From Pezicula radicicola (lineage: Eukaryota > Ascomycota > Leotiomycetes > Helotiales > Dermateaceae), in assembly GCA_003008705.1 (NCBI GenBank), contig PDUO01000002.1, positions 2,002,898-2,066,897 of the forward strand: a DNA stretch of 64,000 nt, read 5' to 3'. The position numbers were made by a program, and so were the translations under genes. A model generated the notes under the pieces. The model was given only the letters and a program-made list of their open reading frames with translations. It searched no databases and was not told the origin of the DNA. Positions 56,665 to 64,000 of this stretch are shown here, one piece after another; position 1 is the first letter of the stretch, and the number at the start of each line of letters is the position of its first letter.

Positions 56665-57868
56665 TTAAAGTAGGCGTCCTTCAAGAGTAGTCGCTCGGAA
56701 AGGTTTGGTGCGAATGGCAGAGCTGACGTTGCTATGACAACTCAGCCAGTTGATGTAATCGTGAACTTGCGGAAGAATATTGTGAGATTCATTGGAATCA
56801 CCGAAGTACTCAGGAACTTCAATGAGGTTGAATGGCTCACTCTTGGCCTTCTCTAATGAGTCGTCGATTAGAACCGTGTTTGTCTGGTCCCAACGACCCC
56901 CTCTTTCGAATTCAGGATGTGAACCCTTGACCTGTGGGTCATCCCAGAGTCTTGTCAACCGTTTGTAAACTTGTACTCTCTGTTTATAGTCGGCTGGAGA
57001 CAAGCCTAGCTTATCTCGGCCCCATACAGCTGTTACTTTACCAGCAAGCTCGTCAGTCAAGAAAGCCTGGCACATGCCTTCGACATTCTCTCGCCTTGCA
57101 GATGACCAAATAATCACTGTGAAAGTGTCGAGGCAGTACTGTAAAAACCGCCTGGCGTGGGGTCGCTGGACAAATTTCTTGGGCTGCAGTTTCGAAGGAC
57201 GATAGAGAATGGTGCCATTCAGATCGATCACGACTAAGAGATGCTGAGGTCCTTCGAGGGGTGTAGGAATAGGTGTAGCTTTCGCAATATACGCCATGGC
57301 TGGTTTCGGAATTCCTGTGGGGTGGACAAAATTATCAGTAAATGTAAGATCATAGATTCTTCTGAGATCAATTGATCGCACCTCCTGAGGCAGCTGAAGG
57401 GGAGACTTTCGCTTCCTGCTTCTTCTCGCAATAAGGCTTTCCGGGTACACGGTAAGATATCTTCGGTGCGACTTGCCGCTCCAGGGCCTGGTGACTGCTT
57501 ATATGACTGGATGGCGGAGTTGAAACAGATATTGATGCTGGCGCGTCTAGGCTGGTGAGGGGTCTGGAGTTTGGCATGGCTTCGCCTTCGACTGCCTCGT
57601 TTGCCTTTTTCTTCTTTTCCCTCTCTTCGGCTTTATATGCTTTGATTAATGCTTTGCGTTTCGTCTTGCTCAGTGCTTGGTCGATGGTGAGCGAAGGTCT
57701 CGAAGGTAAGGATGTTGTCATATTCGCAGGTTGACTAACGCAGGTGCCTTCAGTAGCCTTCTGGAGGCCAGGTATTGGAGACATTGCAAGGGAAGTGTAG
57801 TTGTGCTGTAGTTGTTTGGATCCTTTCTTGCGCGGGCGAGGTCTGGAAGGCTGAGGCGCGCTGCTCAT
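56665..57868 (-). CDS. FCP1/NIF-type HAD domain protein, probable pseudo-phosphatase
   Basis: Minus-strand exons 57382..57868 and 56665..57314 give 378 residues. Residues 1 to about 160 are low in complexity with a basic helix (ALIKAYKAEEREKKKKANEA). The FCP1-homology fold follows: LLVVIDLNGTILYRPSKLQP, RPHARRFLQYCLDTFTVIIW, SSARRENVEGMC, VWGRDKLGL and TNTVLIDDSLEKAK. The HAD nucleophile motif DxDxT reads DLNGT (residues 193-197), so the second Asp, the usual acid/base, is Asn. Close fungal relatives may share this, so it may be a family trait. With that change, phosphatase activity is doubtful. A start up to 150 nt further upstream is possible in frame. Divergent from the release-factor-like gene. 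Confidence 0.8.
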
Positions 57869-58113
57869 CGCAAGGCAACACTTCGCGGTATTGGCAAAAA
57901 GTCTCCTACTTTCACAAATCACATTGACGCCGTGTTTTCGAGAAAGGCAGATCCTGTACATCAAGGTCATAAATGTATGGGGGTGTGAGAGAGAGTTTTT
58001 GTTTCGCGCAGAGATCATACCAGCACTTTCCCCGTCATCCTGTACTATTTTCTGCAGGCTCTCACCGCCAAGTCCACCCTTCCATCATCGTTCTATACCC
58101 TGAACCATAACCC
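57869..58113. promoter_or_regulatory. Shared divergent promoter region, FCP1-like / release factor
   Basis: 245 bp between start codons. No TATA box evident. Confidence 0.45.
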
Positions 58114-58720
58114 ATGACAGCAACTTTAACACTTACAACTGCAGCATTCCCACAATCAAAGCGATGTACAATGATACGAGGCATATTTTCCTTTATCGAA
58201 AGGCAAAGCCTTGACAATGCCGTCAAGAGCCTAATCATAAGCCGGCGCATTACCAATTCGGCATCAGTTTGGGCAAGATCAATGCCCCCTCGACCCCCCG
58301 CGATTAATGAAGAGGATTTCACTGAGAAGTTCCTTTGCGGCACCGGACCTGGCGGGCAGAAAATTGTACGGGATATTCATGATTCAGGCCCTTTTTGGAA
58401 TGTTCCGGCTGATCAGAAGTTAGAACAAAACCTCATCTGCAGTCCAATTGAAGCATATTCCCACCGGCCTAGTCCTCAAAGTACAAGCAACGCGATCCCG
58501 AACACAGAATCGGAAGATTGCCAGGCTGATGCTGGCTGAGAGGATAGAGGTCTTGGAGAAGGGCGATAAGAGCAGAGCTGCTGTTGTTGCCGAGTCGAAA
58601 AAGAAAAAGAAGAGCAGTGCTGTTAAGAAGAGTAAGCGCAAGTACAGGGCTTTAGCAGAGGCGAAAGAGAAGGATGCTTCTCTAGACATAGATGCAGATT
58701 CGGAGTCGAAAGAGCCTTGA
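58114..58720 (+). CDS. RSO55: Mitochondrial class I release-factor-like protein (Rso55 / mtRF-R type)
   Basis: Exons 58114..58365 and 58424..58720 give 182 residues. A basic N-terminus (about residues 1-50) could be a mitochondrial presequence. The RF-1 domain follows: INEEDFTEKFLCGTGPGGQK with the GGQ at residues 80-82, then NKTSSAVQLKHIPTGLVLKV and TRSRTQNRKIARLMLAERI. The tail is Lys-rich (SKKKKKSSAVKKSKRKYRAL), as in stalled-ribosome rescue factors. There is no codon-recognition domain, so it should hydrolyse peptidyl-tRNA on stalled mitochondrial ribosomes rather than read stop codons. The intron acceptor AGTTAG was chosen to restore KINKTSSAV. Confidence 0.88.
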
Positions 58721-61700
58721 GGGAAGTTGTGGGTGGAAGCCAGGATAAAACTCCACAGGCTCAGGGACAATAAGAAAGGACAGTCATCTGTACAAGTAAT
58801 CATAAACCCTCGAAGATATGAAGATGGTGACTGGAAAAGCTTAGGACTATATTATGGATCTCTGTAACCTTGTGTGGGGCAATAAGAGAGAGATAAGAGC
58901 AATGTTACTGCGGAATTCATTTAGGCCAATGCACCCGTCGATGAAAAGGCTCAATAAAGAACTTAGGAACTAGGAGCCATTCCTTGTTTCCTAAATAAAG
59001 AGATGGGCAGCTGAGTTCAAGCGGTCAATTGTCGATTCTTTCAGAGCCAACGCCTTATCAATCACAGTTAACTAATTACACGACATCAATTCCCCTAGAG
59101 AGTGGCTACTTTTACTAGTCTTCGTACAGCGAGTTCTATATAGCGACGAATCTCTTAGCAAAAAATTGCTTTCTTCGCTTGTCGACCGAGTAGGGCAAGG
59201 AACTAGCTGGAAAGAATGCAGAGCGAAAAAACAGAGGGCGTAAGAGGCTGTGTATGTAATGCAGGTTAGGAACGTTAAAAGGAAATAATAATAGAACGCA
59301 CAAACCAAGTTAGTAAGGGTTAACACTAAAGTTAGATAGTTAGGAAATGGCTATCCGAGCAAAAACACAGCCACTAATAACACCACGAACAAAATTGACA
59401 ACACCACAGAGCAACTAGTCAACCTCATACTAGAAACAACACCACCATCAGCTATTGTGGTTTCTCCTGGAATTGGCAGTATATAGCTAGGATGCTCCCC
59501 AAACATTTGCAGAGACGCATATATCCTCATATTAGACTATTGGGGTTAAACCAAATAATTGTTAAGCGAGCATCCTTTCTTGTGTCTCCTATACAGAAAT
59601 ACTCAGTCCTATCTTCAGTCCCATCCACAAGACCATGTAAATACCCATTTCAGGTAATCTTGCTTTTCTGAGAGCTTCTGACAATGAATAGCACTTAACG
59701 GCCCAAAAAAGCACAACCTCCCAGCTTGGTCTCAGCAGGAACCCATCCCAGTATACCCTTTATTCGTAACACATAGTCTTCCATTCTTTCATGCCTCTAA
59801 AACATCGCTTTTAAAAGCCTTATCAATTTTTCGGTACCAAACCTGCGCAATGTACTCTGTCAGAGTAGTTGCAGCAAAGTCCTTATTGTTTACTTCCAAC
59901 CCCTGCTTTCCTTTCTCGGTGTAGAGAGCTCTGCTACTGGGGCCCTAATATCCTTCTCCTCTTATGCTTCCCCCAAATGGAAATGACTAACTATAATCCT
60001 GAACTGTTTTAAGTAATCTCATAAATAATCGACGACCTCATTTTCCTTCAGCCTCTCAATCTTCCCCATCGACAAAGCTATTGGGTTAACCTAACACGAC
60101 ATTCTCAAATATAAAGAGCTAACGGCTGTCATCTTGCTTGCTCTGGCCTACTTTGTCCTTCTTTCGAAGTTAAAGGACCTGAAAAGAAGCGAGCCGAGCC
60201 CTCGCCTGTCTTCTTTTGGAATGGCTGGAGTGCTTTGATGTCAGAAGTTGCACTTAAGAAGACATCTGGGGTTTTATTAAAAATTTCCTTCGCTCACCTA
60301 AGGATGAGCAATTCCGATACCTCAATGAAATGTAAGATAGAAAGAATGTTTCAGAGGAGATATATCTTTGATCGAGGCAACGAGGATATGCTCCTAGTTG
60401 GGGGTCTCCTTCGAGCTAAGTAGATTGATAACTAAATCCCCACTTGCGTTATATTTCTTCTGGGGTTGGCTGCTTATGGCGTCAACTAGAATCTGTGTTC
60501 TAAAGTCTAGAATCGAGTTGCAACTGAGTAATCCTTTCTCTGTACCCCTTCCTATGCCTCACCCGAATTAATATCTCTAATTGGCTCTTAGAAATTCTCT
60601 ATTCATAACCGAGGATCACCTTTTCTTGTCCCTTCGTTTCTGTCAAGCCCAAAAACTATATGTCATATTCCTCTGATCCGTCGTTCTAAACATTCTCTCT
60701 GTATAGGAAAGATGTTTTCAAAATTTACATTTTAGCCAAAGTAGAAGTGACTATCTAGAGGGCATTACTTATGCTAGACAGAGGTGCCATTGCCTACCTT
60801 AGAGTCCGCAATATACTTGAGCTAGCTTGTTAAACTCTAGTTGAGCTTTTAATTAATAAATAAAACGTATAGTTCTTTGCATACTTCAAGATTGTGACTA
60901 TTAAATTCTCGAAGAGAATCTCGTCATCAACCTGAAATACCTAGTTTAGTCTCAAGCTACATTGATACCAGACAAATGAGAATTAATTCAGTGAAAGAGC
61001 TTCGTTTAGACATATAATCACTTTAGAACTCCATTATCTTTGGAATCAAGAGTTCTATTTCCGTGTTCATCAATTGCTAATGGACTAGGCAGGGTGGGTG
61101 GAGCCAAGGGAAGATAGCCCAGAGGTTGTAGAGCACTTAACACTATTAATAATTCTACACAACTTAGAAATTTGCTGTTCATTGAGCTGTCCTTGGAAAT
61201 CAGCTGAAACTTGTGAGTTTTCGTAGATAAACAGAAAGCTTGAAAAAGAATCGACTGAACCTTATGTTACAATTGGGAACCTTACACTCCATAGATATCT
61301 CTCATCCCACTTTGCCGTAATCTATGAACACCTCTGTAATAATAACTTGAGTCAGGTATTATTTAACTTTTCGATAGTGGAATTCTAAGTTTCTAAGACA
61401 TGAGTCAGTTAACGCAAGCCAAGATCGCTTAGTATCAGGCAGTCATAAAATAACAAAGTTAATAATTGGGTTGCTTAAGTCATAGACTAGAGATATTCCT
61501 GAATATTATACTCTTAGAGATATATACAATTTTGTTTAGTTTATAGGTATTTGTACAATTTTTTGAACTTTCGCAAATGTAATTTATCGTTTTACCTTAT
61601 CGCTGTAGAGGATACAGCATAGTTAGACAAACACAAAGACAAACATAAGATTATTCACAGCGTGAAACAACTTTTCACAACTACAGAAGAGTAACTAGGA

Positions 61701-62979
61701 AATCCACTCTCGCATGGGTAAGCGGCAGAAACACAAAGTATTAGAAAGACGAATTGCTACTCTATGTATAGTACTTTCTGTTTATGTCTTAAAAGTAGCA
61801 TATATTAAGAATAGTCGACTTAATAATCCTATAACTAGGGCAATAGTTTGCATCTTAACATTTACTGCCTATGGAATTATTCGTGCTTAATCTTTCTAGT
61901 TGTTAGAAGACATTTGGCCCAATAAAGGAATACGACACATGATTCTAAGTGAGGTGAGTCCATTCGAGCTTAAGCGGTACTTGGTATTAACGAGACGAAT
62001 TCTATTCCCGTTTATTTATTTTAATCTGCAATCTTGTAAGACTACAACCCAGAGCAGGATAAGGAATCCAGGTACGAGAACTACCTGAGCAGATTGCACC
62101 ACTTGGGTACTTGCTTGAGCATAGCAAGCACTTTGATTTTCGAACAGCAAAATGACATATAATAAATGCCGTATAATAAAGGACAACGTGATGAGATTTG
62201 GTTTGGAGATGAAACGTGTTCTCTAAAATCGGGTTAAGGACCTAGAATCTGCGATGACAACTGCAAAGGTGCTTTCGCTTTTATGCTATTGGCAACAAGA
62301 CGAATTGGGCCAGGCTAATGAACCAAGCCCGAAGCCAATAACCTAAGCGAATGCAGTAATAACCAACGAAGGCAGCATCAAAGCAGATCACGGGACAAGT
62401 GGAGGTCATGTGAGGTGAGGTACTCGCTAATGTTTGTTTGATAAGAGATCATTATTAACTATTTGGATTGCACTAATTGCCTACCTATCTAGAGCTCCAA
62501 AAGTAGAAAAGTAGGATGAGAAGTAGTTGCGCACTGAATAGATCCCCATGTGAGAGCCTATTCACAATTTTTTCTTCATTGTCTACATACAACGCTACAG
62601 CTACAGAATACGAAATACCTACTTACCCTACCTCAGTCAGCCCCTTTTTCCTGCTCCCCCACGAAAACAGGTCTGTGCGTCATTCCGCATTCACCCCAAG
62701 CCAACGCCAAAACAGGTAGCAGCCCTCTCGCCTCTCGCCTCTCCCCTCACGCCTCAGGCGGCCACTCCACTCCGCCTACGACCGCATCGCGATTCCTCCG
62801 TCGGTCAGAAACACGAAAAATTCTCACCCGGCCTGATCTAACGACATATCGTGCCAGCACAACAAAAAAGATCTGAAGATCAACCACAACGCCGCTAAAC
62901 CACTCCAAACTTTCAGAATCACCGCACCATGATCCATATTTTTGTTTAAGCAGCTTTTTAGAAGGTCTTTACTCCCAAA
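58721..62979. other. AT-rich gene-free gap, 4.3 kb
   Basis: No gene recognised on either strand. AT content is high by eye, all six frames are full of stops, and no motif-bearing frame exceeds about 110 codons. The look is that of old RIP-degraded repeats, but no element or terminal repeat could be named. The last few hundred bases before 62980 are C-rich and probably the EPL1 leader. Confidence 0.5.
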
Positions 62980-64000
62980 ATGCGGCCACAGGTGGGCAGA
63001 ACAACCAGAGTCAAGAAGCTTCAACCACGTGCCCCACAACAGGTTTTAAGACAAGATCAGATCGAATCTGATGAATATGATTCACTTCAAGGTCAATACA
63101 AAGTTGAGACGGGTGTAGAGAAGTCTGAAGAGTCGGTATGTTGTGCCCCATCTTGTCACCTATTTTTAGTCATCTTTGTTTGCGGTCACGTGGTCCGCAT
63201 CACACCGCTCTCGAAGCCCATTGATCGAGTCTATGCTACAGAGTTAATACTGACTTCAATCCAAGGAAATTCATCTTCAAGCAGCCTTAGCAGGATCTGG
63301 TGAGAAGGAAGCCGAGGAGATCCCAGCACCTCCTGCACAGGAAAGCAGCAATTTCGATTATGATGCCCTCTACTTCAAGCCAGCCAAGAAGTACTGCACC
63401 TATATCCGCTACTCTCAGACTGTCGAAGAATCTAACGGCTGCCAATATGACATGACAACTGAGGATGACACCTATCTAACAGAGTACAATCAGAAGAAGC
63501 CCTCAACGGCCCAGCTTTCTGAAGATGACTTTGAAAGGATTATGGAGATCTTTGAGAACACGGCTGAAGTCCAGTCTCCTTTCGCATCGGTAGACCAGAC
63601 GACAATACCGTGGGAGACCATGAAACTTGCTTTAAAACAAAAGATGGAACCAAGGTACTTGTTGGTAGCCCAGGAAATTTACGAATACTGGAAGGGTCGA
63701 AGACAAGCTTCTGGCAATCGTCCCCTCCAGCCTAGCCTTAAGTTTGAGACCCATCAAGATAACGATGATGGTGACCCATACGTGTGTTTCCGCCGCCGCG
63801 AGATCCGACAAACCCGAAAGACTAGAGCTCGAGATGTACAAAGTACAGACAAATTGAAGAAGTTGAGGAAAGAGGTCGAGGACGGACGAGAACTGGTCAG
63901 AATGGCGCTGTTTAGAGAAGTAACTAAGAAAGAACTTCTCACAATGGACAAATTGGTCTTTGAACAGCGCCAGAGGGTCAAAGAGGCTAAGGTTCGGCTG
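62980..64000 (+). CDS. EPL1: Enhancer of polycomb-like protein Epl1, 3' partial
   Basis: Exons 62980..63135 and 63266..64000 (open at the window end). The intron 63136..63265 has a GTATGT donor and a CCAAG acceptor. The N-terminal EPcA domain is clear: GRTTRVKKLQPRAPQQVLRQ, EIHLQAALAGS, IPAPPAQESSNFDYDALYF, CTYIRYSQTVEESNGCQYDM and TTEDDTYLTEYNQKKP. After that come ARDVQSTDKLKKLRKEVEDG and a long charged helix. Epl1 is the scaffold of the NuA4/Piccolo histone H4/H2A acetyltransferase, joining Esa1, Yng2 and Eaf6. The EPcC part lies beyond the window. Confidence 0.92.

Overview
The window is nuclear DNA of a filamentous ascomycete (Pezizomycotina). The evidence is short introns of about 45-80 nt with GTRNGT donors and CTNAY branch sites, Pezizomycotina-type versions of Rad9, AAR2, eEF1B-gamma and Epl1, and transposon damage of the RIP (repeat-induced point mutation) kind. 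The proteins feel like Leotiomycetes, but that is an impression and no search was run. Coordinates of spliced genes were worked out by hand from splice signals, reading phase and family length.

Layout. 1-9 kb: AAR2 (U5 snRNP assembly, 5' end cut off), uS11/RPS14 (-), TYR1 prephenate dehydrogenase (+), uS9/RPS16 (-) and a secreted GH18 chitinase (+). 9-19 kb: a more accessory stretch with a broken gene start, a secreted cupin, a decayed NACHT (NLR-like) gene, the Fe-S factor ISA2 with a RIP-killed Tc1/mariner element just upstream, and a degenerate SDR. 19-36.7 kb: NAD-dependent glutamate dehydrogenase GDH2 (-), kynureninase (+), uL30/RPL7 (-) with an intronic snoRNA, an Ats1/Kti13 RCC1-type protein (+), a decayed helix-hairpin-helix gene (-), RAD9 (-) and an F-box protein (+). 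36.7-51.7 kb: gene-poor, with only calcineurin B and a Gln-rich protein of unknown function behind an 8.2 kb gap. 51.7-58.7 kb: mitochondrial uS9m (-), eEF1B-gamma (+) with a second intronic snoRNA, an FCP1-like HAD protein (-) and a mitochondrial release-factor-like protein (+). 58.7-63 kb: an AT-rich gap. 63-64 kb: the start of EPL1 (NuA4), cut by the window end.

Most genes are housekeeping and many sit as divergent pairs with 230-430 bp between start codons: uS11/TYR1, uS9/chitinase, RPL7/ATS1, RAD9/F-box, MRPS9/eEF1B-gamma, FCP1-like/release factor. Translation is the common theme: three cytosolic ribosomal proteins, one mitochondrial ribosomal protein, an elongation-factor subunit, a mitochondrial rescue factor, an Elongator/diphthamide cofactor and two rRNA-methylation guides.

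The most interesting result is the pair of box C/D snoRNAs inside introns of RPL7 and eEF1B-gamma. Their guides match conserved 25S rRNA segments, and both host genes also carry intronic snoRNAs in budding yeast (snR39/snR59 in RPL7A/B, snR38 in TEF4). Second is a Tc1/mariner element whose roughly 430-codon transposase frame has no net indel and nine stops, each explained by one CpA-to-TpA change. No gene cluster that looks like an undescribed system was found.
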